In this document: positions 33,052 through 41,744 of the stretch, piece by piece
Layout of the letters: each line of letters begins with the position of its first letter
Numbering within the stretch: position 1 is the stretch's first letter
Assembly: GCF_045209745.1 (NCBI RefSeq)
Contig: NZ_CP109273.1
Coordinates: 2,976,001-3,040,000, forward strand
Direction of reading: 5' to 3'
DNA: 64,000 bases
DNA from: Micromonospora sp045209745
GTDB lineage: Bacteria; Actinomycetota; Actinomycetes; Mycobacteriales; Micromonosporaceae
Translations under genes and position numbers: made by a program
The notes under the pieces: generated by a model
Database searches by the model: none
Seen by the model: the letters and a program-made list of their open reading frames with translations, nothing else
Told to the model about the DNA's origin: nothing

Positions 33052-33681
33052 ATGACCGTGACCGACGACCAGCTTGAGGTGGGCGTGGGCCCCTGGCAGG
33101 GGGACCCACCGGACGACCCGCGTTTCGACCCGCAGTTGCTGGCGGAGGGGGACCGGCGCAATGTCGTCGATCGCTACCGCTACTGGCGGCACGAGGCGAT
33201 CGTCGCCGACCTGGACCGGCACCGGCACGGCTTCCACGTCGCGATCGAGAACTGGCAGCACGACTTCAACATCGGCACGGTGGTCCGAAACGCCAACGCG
33301 TTCAACGCCGCCGAGGTGCACATCGTCGGACGGCGACGCTGGAACCGGCGCGGCGCGATGGTGACCGATCGCTACCAGCACGTGCGGCACCACGAGACGA
33401 TCGAGGAGTTCGTCGCCTGGGCGGCCGAGCGGCGGCTGCCGGTGTTCGGCATCGACAACCTCCCCGGTTCGCGTCCGCTGGAGACCGGAGCCCTCCCTCG
33501 GCACTGCGTGCTGCTGTTCGGCCAGGAGGGACCCGGACTCTCCGCGCCGGCCCGCGCCGCGTGCGACCAGCTGTACTCCATTGCGCAGTACGGCTCGACG
33601 AGGTCGATCAACGCGGGCGTGGCCAGTGGCATCGCCATGCACGCCTGGATCCGTGCTCACGCCGGCGTGCCGCCGGACTGA
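33052..33681 (+). CDS. SpoU/TrmH-family RNA 2'-O-methyltransferase
   Basis: 209 aa with the three SPOUT motifs: motif 1 NIGTVVRNANAFNAAEVHIVG, motif 2 CVLLFGQEGPGLS, and motif 3 IAQYGSTRSINAGVASGIAMH, which form the knotted SAM site. It would methylate ribose 2'-OH in tRNA or rRNA; which nucleotide cannot be told. Start ATG 33052 or GTG 33058; a TACCCT hexamer lies 3 or 9 nt upstream respectively. No N-terminal RNA-binding domain of the long TrmH type. Confidence 0.9.
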   Translation: MTVTDDQLEVGVGPWQGDPPDDPRFDPQLLAEGDRRNVVDRYRYWRHEAIVADLDRHRHGFHVAIENWQHDFNIGTVVRNANAFNAAEVHIVGRRRWNRRGAMVTDRYQHVRHHETIEEFVAWAAERRLPVFGIDNLPGSRPLETGALPRHCVLLFGQEGPGLSAPARAACDQLYSIAQYGSTRSINAGVASGIAMHAWIRAHAGVPPD

Positions 33682-33749
33682 CCCGCGCCCGGGTGCCGAA
33701 TCGGACGTTCCGGCTTGACGTGCCGGCGGTCTGGGGTGACGGTGGGGAT

Positions 33750-34439
33750 GTGAGTGTCGCGGTGAGTTGTCCGAGATGCGGGGGCCCGGTACGGGCGCCG
33801 GATCTGATGCACACCGACTCGAGGTGTCTGCGCTGCGGCCCGGTGCCGCCTCTGCACGTGCCGGAGCATATCGGAGCGGACATTGTGGCGAGCGTGGTGG
33901 AGCGGATCACCGCGACCGGGGATCCGCCGGTGACGCCGCTGTGGTGCCCGTGGCCGCTGCCGCCCGGCTGGACCCTCACCGGGGTGGCGTACGCCGGGGA
34001 CGAACGGACCGGAGTGCGGGCGACCGCGGTGGCTATCGCGGGCCCGGCGCCCCTCGGCGGTGGTCCGGCCGACCTGGTCTTCGTGGCCGAGGAGCCGGGC
34101 GTCGGCCTGGGCACCCGGCTCGCCGGACTGGCCGGTCCGGACCCGGGGCCGGAACTGGCCGACGCGCTGACCGATCCGGGGCCGGGTCACCCCGACCACG
34201 TGGGGCAGGCCAGGATCAGGGTCAGCGGACACCCCACTCCACTGTGGTTGGTGAATTCTCCGACGGATCGAAGCGCGTACGCAGGCGAGGCTCGGGGAAT
34301 GTGGCTCCATGCGATAGCCTGGCCGGCGAGTGCGGGTCACCTGCTCGCGGAAGACGTCGTGCTACACGACCTGACCGAGTGGACTCCGCCCGAGCTCGTG
34401 TACGGCGCACCATCCCCGTTCTTACCCGGCAGGGCTTGA
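33750..34439 (+). CDS. zinc-ribbon protein, probably DUF6758 family
   Basis: 229 aa. An N-terminal zinc ribbon (SCPRCGGPVRAP ... SRCLRCG, two CxxC pairs) precedes a longer domain with TPLWCPWPLPPGWTLTGVAY and AGEARGMWLHAIAWPASAGH. It matches from memory the actinobacterial DUF6758 proteins found near PHP and MarC genes, as here; function unknown. GTG start, weak Shine-Dalgarno (GGTGGGGA). Confidence 0.7.
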   Translation: MSVAVSCPRCGGPVRAPDLMHTDSRCLRCGPVPPLHVPEHIGADIVASVVERITATGDPPVTPLWCPWPLPPGWTLTGVAYAGDERTGVRATAVAIAGPAPLGGGPADLVFVAEEPGVGLGTRLAGLAGPDPGPELADALTDPGPGHPDHVGQARIRVSGHPTPLWLVNSPTDRSAYAGEARGMWLHAIAWPASAGHLLAEDVVLHDLTEWTPPELVYGAPSPFLPGRA

Positions 34440-34555
34440 CAACCCATCCGGATTGACGGAGAACGGACGCAGATATTCACTGTACGACACCACACTGATA
34501 CTCTGGGTGCCGCTGCGGTAATGGGACCCGGCGCCGCGCGAGAGGATGGCCCGCC

Positions 34556-34714
34556 ATGGTCAAGAAGGTCCTCACCTGGGCCGGAATCGCATTCTTGATC
34601 TTCTTCGTCGCCTACCGACCAAACTCTGCGGCAGATGTGTTCAAGTCGCTCGGCGGCGGGATCATGGACATCGCCCAGGGGTTCGGCGACTTCTTCACCA
34701 GTCTCGTCGCCTAG
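34556..34714 (+). CDS. 52-aa single-helix membrane protein
   Basis: Starts MVKKVLTWAGIAFLIFFVAY and ends GFGDFFTSLVA: one membrane helix followed by an amphipathic segment. GAGAGG lies upstream, and the stop is 6 nt before the PH-domain gene, so the two are co-transcribed. Its codons use more A/T than its neighbours (AAG, TTC, TTG, CGA). Small size and the helix pair recall accessory subunits of membrane complexes. Unknown function, but the good frame, Shine-Dalgarno and spacing support a real gene. Confidence 0.7.
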   Translation: MVKKVLTWAGIAFLIFFVAYRPNSAADVFKSLGGGIMDIAQGFGDFFTSLVA

Positions 34715-34720
34715 CCGCCG

Positions 34721-35596
34721 ATGGGCAGCCCCTCCGGTCCACCCTTTGACCCGGACGACCCCGACCGGGAGCGCCGCGAGCGCGACACCGAGCCGATCCC
34801 GCGGATCGGGCCTGATGACGGCCCGGGCTACGGGGCCGGGCCCAGCCTGTCCGATGGTCCGTCCCTTTCGGACGACGTCGGCTATGGCGACGGGCCCGGC
34901 TATGCCGGTCAGGGTCGCTCCGATCGGGCGTGGATCCGCGATCCGGAGTCCGGCTACCAGCCGCCGCAGATCTCCGAGGACGAGCTGGCCGGGTTGCGTG
35001 CCGACGCGACCGGCGCGACCCCTCGGCGGGTGCTGCCACTGGAAGACGAGCCCAGCTCGTTGGTTGCCCGCTACCTCTTCCCCACCGAGCGCTACCGGGG
35101 TGAGTGGAAGCGGCACTGGATCCACCTCAGCACCCCGCTGTTGATCGGCATCGCGGCGACCTTCGTGCTCGGCTACCTCTCCGGCTTCCTTGCCGGTCAG
35201 AACGTGGGCGCGCTGACCACCATCGCCGTGCTGCTCTGGTTTGCCGTGATGGGCTGGGTGGCCTGGCGGATCGCAGACTGGTGGTATGACCGGTTCATCC
35301 TGACCAACAAGCGGGTCATGGTGGTCGCCGGCCTCATCACCCGCCGGGTCGCCATGATGCCGCTGGTCCGGGTCACCGACATGAAGTACGAGCAGACACC
35401 GACCGGCCGAGCGCTCAACTACGGCACCTTCGTGCTGGAGTCCGCTGGCCAGGAGCAGGCGCTCCGCGAGATCAAGAACCTGCCCAACCCCAACGAGCTC
35501 TACCTGCGCGTGGTTGAGGAAATGTACGAGCCGCAGGCGGTCGAGGCCCGGCTCGGCAAGGAGGCCGACGAGGCCAAGGCCGACGACGGCGCGTGA
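34721..35596 (+). CDS. PH-domain membrane protein (YdbS/bPH2-like)
   Basis: 291 aa. The acidic, Gly/Asp-rich disordered N-terminus (1-95) is followed by two membrane helices (LLIGIAATFVLGYLSGFLAG and TTIAVLLWFAVMGWVAWRIA). The bPH2 domain comes next: WWYDRFILTNKRVMVVAGLI and VRVTDMKYEQTPTGRALNYG, then FVLESAGQEQALREIKNLP. This family is widespread in Actinobacteria; lipid or protein binding at the membrane is presumed. Partner of the 52-aa gene immediately upstream. Confidence 0.87.
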   Translation: MGSPSGPPFDPDDPDRERRERDTEPIPRIGPDDGPGYGAGPSLSDGPSLSDDVGYGDGPGYAGQGRSDRAWIRDPESGYQPPQISEDELAGLRADATGATPRRVLPLEDEPSSLVARYLFPTERYRGEWKRHWIHLSTPLLIGIAATFVLGYLSGFLAGQNVGALTTIAVLLWFAVMGWVAWRIADWWYDRFILTNKRVMVVAGLITRRVAMMPLVRVTDMKYEQTPTGRALNYGTFVLESAGQEQALREIKNLPNPNELYLRVVEEMYEPQAVEARLGKEADEAKADDGA

Positions 35597-35699
35597 AGGT
35601 TTTCGACCGAACATCGGAGCAAGTGCGCACCTTTCGTCATGGACCGGAACGTCTCTGACATGGCACTCTGCCAGGACGACTGGGGTGTGGAGGTGGGCG

Positions 35700-36458
35700 G
35701 TGGCGAGCAGGGACTCGTTGGAGGAGCAGTTCCGCGAGTTCGTCGCTGCCCGCTCGGCCGCGCTCCTACGCACTGCTTACCTGCTCACCGGGGACTGGGC
35801 CACGGCCGAGGATCTGCTCCAGACGGCGCTGACCAAGACCTACCTCGCGTGGAAGCGACTCGGTGGCATCGAGGCGGTCGAGCCGTACGCCCGGCGGGTA
35901 ATGGTCAACACGTCGACGAGTTGGTGGCGGCGGCGCTGGCACGGTGAACGCCCGACCGAGGTGCTGCCCGAGCGGGCCGGTGTCGACGAGATCGCGCAGC
36001 AGCTTGACCGTGACCTGCTCTGGCGGCATCTCAGGGAGTTGCCCGTCCGGCAACGGGCGGTTTTGGTGCTGCGCTACTACGAGGACATGTCGGAGGCGCA
36101 GACCGCCGCGATGCTGGACATCTCACCGGGCACGGTGAAGAGCCAGGCGTCCCGAGCGCTGGCCACGCTGCGCCGCCGAATGGGCGCCGACGCACCGGAC
36201 CTGGCGGCCGCAGTCGGCACTGCCAACCAGCCGGCCGCAGCCGGTGTCGCCCGGCCACGGGGCTCGGGTGCCCCGAGCGGACAGGTCCCGGCCACCGGTG
36301 CTGCCGCGACGCTGCGACCCCGGCAGACGGCTGGCCGACCCGTGCCACGCCCGGCCACGCCCCGCCCAGCCGCGCCGCGTCCGATCGGCCCGCAGGTCGT
36401 GCTGCCCCCCGCCCCGGCGGCCGTGCCCGTCGGCACGCGCTCCGGGGAGCAGCAGTGA
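35700..36458 (+). CDS. SigE-family ECF sigma factor with long Pro/Ala tail (second pair)
   Basis: 252 aa. Region 2 (FREFVAARSAALLRTAYLLT, EDLLQTALTKTYLAW) and region 4 (RELPVRQRAVLVLRYYEDMS, then SPGTVKSQASRALATLRRRM) occupy residues 1-165. The remaining ~85 residues are Pro/Ala/Arg-rich and probably disordered, an extension the first sigma factor (19983) lacks. GTG start with GGAGG 6 nt upstream. The stop overlaps the next gene's start (GTGA). Confidence 0.9.
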   Translation: MASRDSLEEQFREFVAARSAALLRTAYLLTGDWATAEDLLQTALTKTYLAWKRLGGIEAVEPYARRVMVNTSTSWWRRRWHGERPTEVLPERAGVDEIAQQLDRDLLWRHLRELPVRQRAVLVLRYYEDMSEAQTAAMLDISPGTVKSQASRALATLRRRMGADAPDLAAAVGTANQPAAAGVARPRGSGAPSGQVPATGAAATLRPRQTAGRPVPRPATPRPAAPRPIGPQVVLPPAPAAVPVGTRSGEQQ

Positions 36459-37714
36459 GCGGATTCCCAGGCCGGCCCGACAACCTGACGGACGGCCCGC
36501 GGCGTTCATACCAGGTGCGGCCTGAGGAGCTGGAAGGTGCGGTGCGGGACACCCTCTCGCGCCAGGTCGTCCTTGCCCGCCCGATGGGCGCCGACCCGGC
36601 GGGCCAGGCCATCCGCCGCGCGAACCGGATCTGGCGTCGGCGCACCGCGGCAGGCGTCGCCCTTGCGGCGGTCGCCACCGTGCTGCTCAGCGCCGGCATG
36701 GCCCAGCTCGGCACCGAGACCGGGCGGGGCGGGTCAGCCATCGTGGTGATCGGTGACCCGGACCCGTCCAGCCGGCCGATCCCGACCAGCGTTCCTGGTC
36801 CCGACCTCTCACCCGGAACGTCCGCTGACATGCTCGTGAGCGAGACCCTGGTCAGCGCCGACGGGCGGCGGCTGGTGCTGCCCGACGTCGGGCCGGCCGA
36901 ACGCGCCCAGCTCCTGCCCAGCGGCGATGGTTGGCTGGTGGTCAGCACGCCGACCGCCGCCGGTCGCTCCCTCTGGGTGGTGCAGAACGACGGGTTGGTG
37001 CAGGTGCTGTTGGCTGGGGCGGGCCCGATCGTCCTGGCACCGGACAGCCGCCAGGTCGCCTGGCGCGACGGCAGCGATCTACTGACGGCAGGCGTGGTCG
37101 GCACCCAGCTCATCGGGGCGGTGCGCACCCCGGCACCCGCAGCAGCGGAACCTGTCCGGTTCGTCGGTGACAGCGTGCTGGTCCGACTCGACCCGGCCAA
37201 CGCCGGTCATACCCTGTGGCGGCCCGGTGCCGGGCAGTTGCCCGAGGCCGTCGACCAGAAGACCCTCAATGTCTACGGGAGGCTGCCCGACGGACGGCTC
37301 GTCGGTCAGATCTCCACGACCGACCCGGGCCGAACCTGCCTGGCCGTGCTCGAACCGGCGCGTCACCTGAACCCGGTGCACACCGGCTGCGGTCCGGAGC
37401 TGAGCCAGGACGGAGTCGGCGGGATCTCCGCCGACGGGCGGTGGCTGCTGGTGAACGGGTCGGTCGGCACGGTCGGCGGGGCACTGCTGGTCGACCTGTT
37501 GCGGCTCGGGCCGAGCACGACCGCCGTTTCGGCCGGGCCGCCGATGACCGGCGCGATCGTCTGGAGCAACGAGGCCCACGCCTCGTACCTCGACGACGCC
37601 GGCAAGCTGGTCCGGGTCGATGTCGGCCGGGTGTGGGCAGGGAAGCCGGCCAGCGCCGTCCCGGTGCCCGGCGTGCCAGCCGGCGACCGACCGGTCCTGG
37701 TGGCCAACTTCTGA
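36455..37714 (+). CDS. membrane-anchored beta-propeller protein, probable sigma regulator (second)
   Basis: 419 aa with the same plan as the 20504 gene product: cytoplasmic segment (1-65, VRPEELEGAVRDTLSRQVVL), one membrane helix (GVALAAVATVLLSAGMAQL) and an extracytoplasmic repeat domain. Blade-like units include LVSADGRRLVLPDVG, IVLAPDSRQVAWRDG, GRLPDGRLVGQIST and GISADGRWLLVNG. Two Cys (TCLAVLEPA and TGCGPELS) may form a disulfide. Unlike the first, it has no C-terminal helix. It is probably a receptor or anti-sigma for the SigE-family partner; no known anti-sigma motif. Confidence 0.75.
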   Translation: MSGFPGRPDNLTDGPRRSYQVRPEELEGAVRDTLSRQVVLARPMGADPAGQAIRRANRIWRRRTAAGVALAAVATVLLSAGMAQLGTETGRGGSAIVVIGDPDPSSRPIPTSVPGPDLSPGTSADMLVSETLVSADGRRLVLPDVGPAERAQLLPSGDGWLVVSTPTAAGRSLWVVQNDGLVQVLLAGAGPIVLAPDSRQVAWRDGSDLLTAGVVGTQLIGAVRTPAPAAAEPVRFVGDSVLVRLDPANAGHTLWRPGAGQLPEAVDQKTLNVYGRLPDGRLVGQISTTDPGRTCLAVLEPARHLNPVHTGCGPELSQDGVGGISADGRWLLVNGSVGTVGGALLVDLLRLGPSTTAVSAGPPMTGAIVWSNEAHASYLDDAGKLVRVDVGRVWAGKPASAVPVPGVPAGDRPVLVANF

Positions 37715-37733
37715 CCCCACGCGGTCGGGGTCA
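37712..37733 (+). terminator. hairpin at the end of the second sigma operon
   Basis: TGACCCC (starting at the stop codon) pairs with GGGGTCA across an 8-nt loop. Confidence 0.45.
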
Positions 37734-37764
37734 CCTCCGTGAGCCGGGCTCGGTGGTTCCTCGG

Positions 37765-37770
37765 TAGCGT
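37765..37770 (+). promoter_or_regulatory. -10 box (TAGCGT) for the leaderless PHP gene
   Basis: Six nt before the GTG at 37777, with no Shine-Dalgarno. Confidence 0.5.
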
Positions 37771-37776
37771 CGGACG

Positions 37777-38649
37777 GTGACCTCGCGTACCGGCTCCGTC
37801 CCGCGGATCGACCTGCACACCCACTCGACGGCCAGCGACGGCACGCTGACCCCGGCCGAGCTGGTCCGGGCAGCTTCCACGGCCGGGCTGGACGTGCTGG
37901 CGATCACCGACCACGACACCACCGCCGGCTGGGCACCAGCCGTGGGCGCGCTGCCGCCGGGACTACGCCTGATCCGGGGTGCGGAGTTGTCCTGCCGCTG
38001 GTCCGGTGCGCAGCCAGGGGTGCCGCTGCACCTGCTGGCGTACCTGTTCGACCCTGGCCACCCGGAACTGGTGGCCGAGCTGGCCCGGGTGCGGGCCGCC
38101 CGGGAAGAACGCGGCGAACGGATCGTCGCGCTGCTGCGGGCCGACGGCGTCGACGTGAGCTGGCCGGACATCCTGGCCGGTGCGGGCGGCGGCACCGTGG
38201 GCCGCCCGCACATCGCGCAGGCGCTGATCCGGGCCGGCCTGGTCGCCAGCACTCGGGAGGCGTTCGGCCCGGACTGGCTGGGCGAGCGGTACCGGCTGCC
38301 CAAGGACGACATCGACGTGTTCCGGGCGATCCGGCTGGTCCGGTCGGCCGGCGGCGTGCCGGTCTTCGCCCATCCCCGGGCCACCCGACGCGGCCGGGTG
38401 GTGCCCGACGAGCTGATCGCCGAGCTGGCCGCCGCCGGGCTGGCCGGGCTCGAGGCCGACCACGAGGACCACAGCCCGGCCGAGCGGGAGCACGTGCGGG
38501 CGCTCGCCGCCAAGCTGGGCCTGCTCGTCACCGGCTCGTCGGATTTCCACGGCACCCACAAGACCGTCCAGCTCGGAGCGTTCGGCACCAGCGTCGACGC
38601 GTACGAGCGGATCGTCGCCGAGGGGGTGACCGAGGTCGCTTCCGGCTGA
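37777..38649 (+). CDS. PHP-domain phosphoesterase
   Basis: 290 aa. All metal-binding PHP motifs are present: DLHTHSTASDGT, LAITDHDT, IRGAELSC, VFAHPRATRRG, and VTGSSDFHGTHK at the C-terminus. Closest by pattern to the YciV/RNase AM group (5'-3' exoribonuclease and 3',5'-nucleotide bisphosphate phosphatase). It would need three divalent metals. It is followed by marC and a RecB-like nuclease on the same strand, an order I recall from other actinobacteria. Confidence 0.9.
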   Translation: MTSRTGSVPRIDLHTHSTASDGTLTPAELVRAASTAGLDVLAITDHDTTAGWAPAVGALPPGLRLIRGAELSCRWSGAQPGVPLHLLAYLFDPGHPELVAELARVRAAREERGERIVALLRADGVDVSWPDILAGAGGGTVGRPHIAQALIRAGLVASTREAFGPDWLGERYRLPKDDIDVFRAIRLVRSAGGVPVFAHPRATRRGRVVPDELIAELAAAGLAGLEADHEDHSPAEREHVRALAAKLGLLVTGSSDFHGTHKTVQLGAFGTSVDAYERIVAEGVTEVASG

Positions 38650-38677
38650 TCCCAGTTTCGGCGTTTGGCGGCGCGGC

Positions 38678-38683
38678 TAGGTT
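38678..38683 (+). promoter_or_regulatory. -10 box (TAGGTT) for leaderless marC
   Basis: Six nt before the GTG at 38690, with no Shine-Dalgarno. Confidence 0.5.
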
Positions 38684-38689
38684 GATCAC

Positions 38690-39304
38690 GTGGATCTGAA
38701 GCTGTTCGGCGAGGTTTTTGTGACCCTGCTGGTGATCACTGACCCGCCGGGCATGATGCCGATCTTCCTGGCGTTGACCGGCCCGCTGCCCGCCCGCGAC
38801 CGCAATCGGGCGGCCTGGCAGGCCGTCACGCTGGCGTTGGGCGTGATCGTGGTCTTCGCGGTGGCGGGGCAGACCCTGCTGGCCTACCTGCACGTGGACC
38901 TGCCGGCGTTGCAGGCTGCCGGTGGGCTGCTGCTCGTGCTCGTCGCCCTGGAGCTGCTGACCGGTAAGACCGACGGCCCGAGCTCGGAAGCCACCTCGAA
39001 CATCGCGCTGGTGCCGCTGGGCACCCCGCTGCTGGCCGGCCCGGGTGCCATCGTGGCCACCATGCTCTTCGTCCAGCAGGCCGACGGGCTGGGTGACTTC
39101 ACCGCGATCGCCGTGGCGATCCTCGCCGTGATGCTCGCGGTCTGGATCGTGCTGCGCTTCTCCGGCGGCATTGTGAAGATCCTGCGTCCCGGCGGGATCG
39201 AGGTGCTGACCCGGATCGCCGGCCTGCTGTTGGCCGCGATCGCCGTGCAGCTCATCGCCGACGCGGTGTTCGCCTTCGTCACGCAGTACGTGAACATGAC
39301 CTGA
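38690..39304 (+). CDS. MarC-family integral membrane protein
   Basis: 204 aa, six helices. N-terminal LFGEVFVTLLVITDPPGMMPIFLAL, PALQAAGGLLLVLVALELLTG, and PLGTPLLAGPGAIVATMLF are MarC hallmarks. MarC was once thought to mediate multiple antibiotic resistance, but that was later disputed; function unknown. The C-terminal GGIEVLTRIAGLLLAAIAVQL is also conserved. Leaderless start. The RecB-like gene starts 17 nt downstream. Confidence 0.9.
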   Translation: MDLKLFGEVFVTLLVITDPPGMMPIFLALTGPLPARDRNRAAWQAVTLALGVIVVFAVAGQTLLAYLHVDLPALQAAGGLLLVLVALELLTGKTDGPSSEATSNIALVPLGTPLLAGPGAIVATMLFVQQADGLGDFTAIAVAILAVMLAVWIVLRFSGGIVKILRPGGIEVLTRIAGLLLAAIAVQLIADAVFAFVTQYVNMT

Positions 39305-39320
39305 CCCCGGCACACCCATT

Positions 39321-40271
39321 GTGTCGGAGGTGGATGGCAGGATCGCAGGCGTGCGACGATCCTCCTCAGCGGGCCGACCCGCCGCCGGCGGCCGGGCCCC
39401 GAAACAGCGCGCCGGCGGCGCCGAGCAGCTCGGCTTCGACGGCATGCCGGAGCGGCTGTTCGTGTGCACACCGAGCAAGCTCGGCGCGTACGCGGACTGC
39501 CCACGCCGCTACCGTTACTCCTACGTCGACCGGCCGGCCCCGCCCAAGGGCCCGCCGTGGGCGCACAACTCGCTCGGCGCCAGCGTGCACACCGCCCTCA
39601 AAAACTGGTATGCGCTGCCCGCTGACCGGCGCCGCCCCGAAGCCTTGGCCACCCTGCTCAAGGGCACCTGGGTCCGCGAGGGCTACCGCGACGACGAGCA
39701 GGAGCGGGCCGCCTACCGGCGGGCGCTGGGTTGGTTGGAGGCGTACGTCGAGACGCTGGAGCCGGATACCGACCCGCTCGGCGTGGAGCGGGTGGTGGCG
39801 GTCAAGACCGCCGTGCTGGCGTTCAACGGCCGTGCCGACCGGATCGACTCGCGGCCCGGGGCGGAGGGGCCGGAGCTGGTCATCGTCGACTACAAGACCG
39901 GTCGCACCGGGCTGGACACGGACGACGCCCGGGGCTCGCAGGCGTTGGCGCTCTACGCGTACGCGGCCGAGCGGGTGTTCCGCCGACCGTGCCGCCGGGT
40001 GGAACTGCACCACCTGCCGACCGGCACGGTCGCCGGCCACGACCACACCGTCGAGTCGCTGGCCCGGCAGTTGACCCGCGCGGAGGAGACGGCCCGCGAC
40101 ATCATGGCCGCCGAACGGGCCGTCGCGGACGGCGCCGACGCGGACGAGGCGTTCCCGGTGGCTCCCAGCTCGCGTTGTGGCTGGTGCGACTTCCGACGGC
40201 ACTGCCCGGCCGGCGCGCAGGTGCCGGGCAAGGAGCCGTGGGCGGCCATGGACCGTCCCGCCGCCGGTTGA
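39321..40271 (+). CDS. RecB-family/Cas4-like PD-(D/E)xK nuclease
   Basis: 316 aa. The nuclease core contains TPSKLGAYADCPRRYRYSY, ASVHTALKNWY, NGRADRIDS and the catalytic VIVDYKTGRTG, then the C-terminal cysteine cluster SRCGWCDFRRHCPAG. With the Cys in ADCPRR these four cysteines fit the [4Fe-4S] site of AddB/Cas4-type exonucleases. A stand-alone protein with no helicase or Cas genes nearby, so a repair role is likely. Start uncertain between GTG 39321 and GTG 39351. Confidence 0.88.
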   Translation: MSEVDGRIAGVRRSSSAGRPAAGGRAPKQRAGGAEQLGFDGMPERLFVCTPSKLGAYADCPRRYRYSYVDRPAPPKGPPWAHNSLGASVHTALKNWYALPADRRRPEALATLLKGTWVREGYRDDEQERAAYRRALGWLEAYVETLEPDTDPLGVERVVAVKTAVLAFNGRADRIDSRPGAEGPELVIVDYKTGRTGLDTDDARGSQALALYAYAAERVFRRPCRRVELHHLPTGTVAGHDHTVESLARQLTRAEETARDIMAAERAVADGADADEAFPVAPSSRCGWCDFRRHCPAGAQVPGKEPWAAMDRPAAG

Positions 40272-40294
40272 CCCCCTGAGACGTAAGGGGCAGG

Positions 40295-41158
40295 TCAGCC
40301 GGCCAGCGGAGTGGCGGCATGGCGCGCGGCCCGCTCCTTGGCGGCCTGCAGCAACGGCCCCTCCAGATAGCGACGGGGGACGGCAGTGAACGCGAGCCGC
40401 AGTGCGCGCACGGTCAGGTCCGCCGACAGTGCGGTGGTAGGCAGACCGAGCCCGCCGTACATCCGGCGTGCCCAAGCCGGCAGCAGTGCGAGCGCGGTGC
40501 CCGCGATCCCCAGGTACGCCCAGCGCGGCGGGCCGAGGGTGAGCCCCAACCGGGCCGGCAGGCTGAGCTTCCACGGCAGCGGCGGGGCGGTGAGGAAGAG
40601 CGCCGTCTCGGCGGCCTCCCGGGTCATCCGCAACTGCGGCCGTACGGCGCGGTAGTAGTCCGTGACCTCTGCCGCGGTGCCCGGGACGGTGGCCGGATCC
40701 AGGCCGACCAGGGCGGCGGAGCGGCGCTGCTCGGTGTAGTAGCCGTCCACCTCGTCGTCGCTGAGCGGCAGCCCGGCACGCCGGGCGGTGCTGAGGAACG
40801 ACTCGACCTCGGTGACGTGCACCCACCGCAGCAGGTCCGGGTCGTCGATTCGGAACTCCTCGCCGGTGAGCGGGTCGGTGGCCCGCAGCCGGGCGTGCAA
40901 CCGGCGCAGCCGGGCGCCCGCCGCCTCCGCCTCGGCGGTCGTCCCGTAGACGGTGGTCCCCACGTAGGTGCCGGTGCGGACCAGACGGCCCCAGGCATCG
41001 GTGCGGTAGTTGCTGTTCTGCGCGACCCCGGCCATCGCCCGGGGGTGCAACGCCTGGAGGTAGAGCGAGCGCAGGCCAGCGACGATCAGGATCGGCTCCT
41101 CGTGCACCTTCCACGTAACCGAACCCGGACCGAAGAGGCCGAGGTCATCGGAGTCCAC
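40295..41158 (-). CDS. MpaB-type oxygenase (DUF2236)
   Basis: 287 aa. The family pattern is clear: FGPGSVTWKVHEEPILIVAG, ALHPRAMAGVAQNS, WGRLVRTGTYVGTTVYG, WVHVTEVESFL (His likely a haem or metal ligand). Most members are uncharacterised; MpaB of Penicillium is an oxygenase and the rubber oxygenase Lcp belongs to the same superfamily. GTG start. It lies 59 nt downstream of furA, with a hairpin between them. Confidence 0.85.
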   Translation of the reverse strand: MDSDDLGLFGPGSVTWKVHEEPILIVAGLRSLYLQALHPRAMAGVAQNSNYRTDAWGRLVRTGTYVGTTVYGTTAEAEAAGARLRRLHARLRATDPLTGEEFRIDDPDLLRWVHVTEVESFLSTARRAGLPLSDDEVDGYYTEQRRSAALVGLDPATVPGTAAEVTDYYRAVRPQLRMTREAAETALFLTAPPLPWKLSLPARLGLTLGPPRWAYLGIAGTALALLPAWARRMYGGLGLPTTALSADLTVRALRLAFTAVPRRYLEGPLLQAAKERAARHAATPLAG

Positions 41159-41178
41159 CGCCCAAGAGTGCCACGGCC

Positions 41179-41199
41179 GTGGCCGACCGCGTCGGCCAC
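41179..41199 (-). terminator. hairpin after furA
   Basis: GTGGCCGAC/GTCGGCCAC, 9-bp perfect stem with a CGC loop, between the furA stop and the MpaB start. It may only attenuate. Confidence 0.5.
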
Positions 41200-41217
41200 G
41201 TACCGCCGGTGCGCCGC

Positions 41218-41646
41218 TCAGACGTCGGCGAAGCGGCGGGCCCGGCAGCTCGGGCAGAGGCCCCAGAAGGTCACCTCCGCCTCGTCCACCTCGAACCCGT
41301 GCGCGACGTTCGGCTCCAGGCACGGGGCGCTGCCCACCGCGCAGTCGATGTCGGCGATCTCGCCGCAGCCCCGGCAGACCACATGGTGGTGGTTGTCGCC
41401 CACGCGTGCCTCGTAGCGGGCAGGACCGCCGGCCGGCTCGATCCGCCGGGACAGCCCGGCCCGGGACAGCGCACCCAGCACGTCGTAGACCGCCTGGGTG
41501 GAGACCGAGTTGAGGCGTTCGCGGACCCGCCGGGTGATCTCGTCGACCTCCAGGTGGCCGCCGCCGGCCAGCACATCGAGCACCGCGAGGCGTGGCCGCG
41601 TGACACGCAGGCCCTTCGATCGCAGCAGCTCCTCGGTACCGGACAT
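41218..41646 (-). CDS. furA: FurA-like peroxide-responsive repressor
   Basis: 142 aa. Winged helix (GLRVTRPRLAVLDVLAGGGH, VSTQAVYDVLGALSRAGL), metal-sensing HHHVVCRGCGEIADIDCAVG, and a C-terminal structural zinc CPSC. The sequence around RYEARVGDNHHHVVCRGCG resembles M. tuberculosis FurA, which represses katG and itself and is released on oxidation. No katG is nearby: MpaB lies downstream and DUF2231 is divergent. A 13-bp inverted repeat lies upstream at 41683-41744. ATG start. Confidence 0.87.
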   Translation of the reverse strand: MSGTEELLRSKGLRVTRPRLAVLDVLAGGGHLEVDEITRRVRERLNSVSTQAVYDVLGALSRAGLSRRIEPAGGPARYEARVGDNHHHVVCRGCGEIADIDCAVGSAPCLEPNVAHGFEVDEAEVTFWGLCPSCRARRFADV

Positions 41647-41682
41647 TTGCCAATGACAGCACGCCCGGCCGGCATCGACAAC

Positions 41683-41744
41683 CGTCGCCCGGCCCGGGTG
41701 GCCGCCGACACAGCCCAGAAGATCAGGAGCAGGGCCGGGCGACG
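41683..41744. promoter_or_regulatory. 13-bp inverted repeat between furA and DUF2231
   Basis: CGTCGCCCGGCCC (41683-41695) and GGGCCGGGCGACG (41732-41744) are perfect inverted copies with a 36-nt gap, in the divergent intergenic region. A cooperative operator or RNA structure is possible. Confidence 0.45.
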
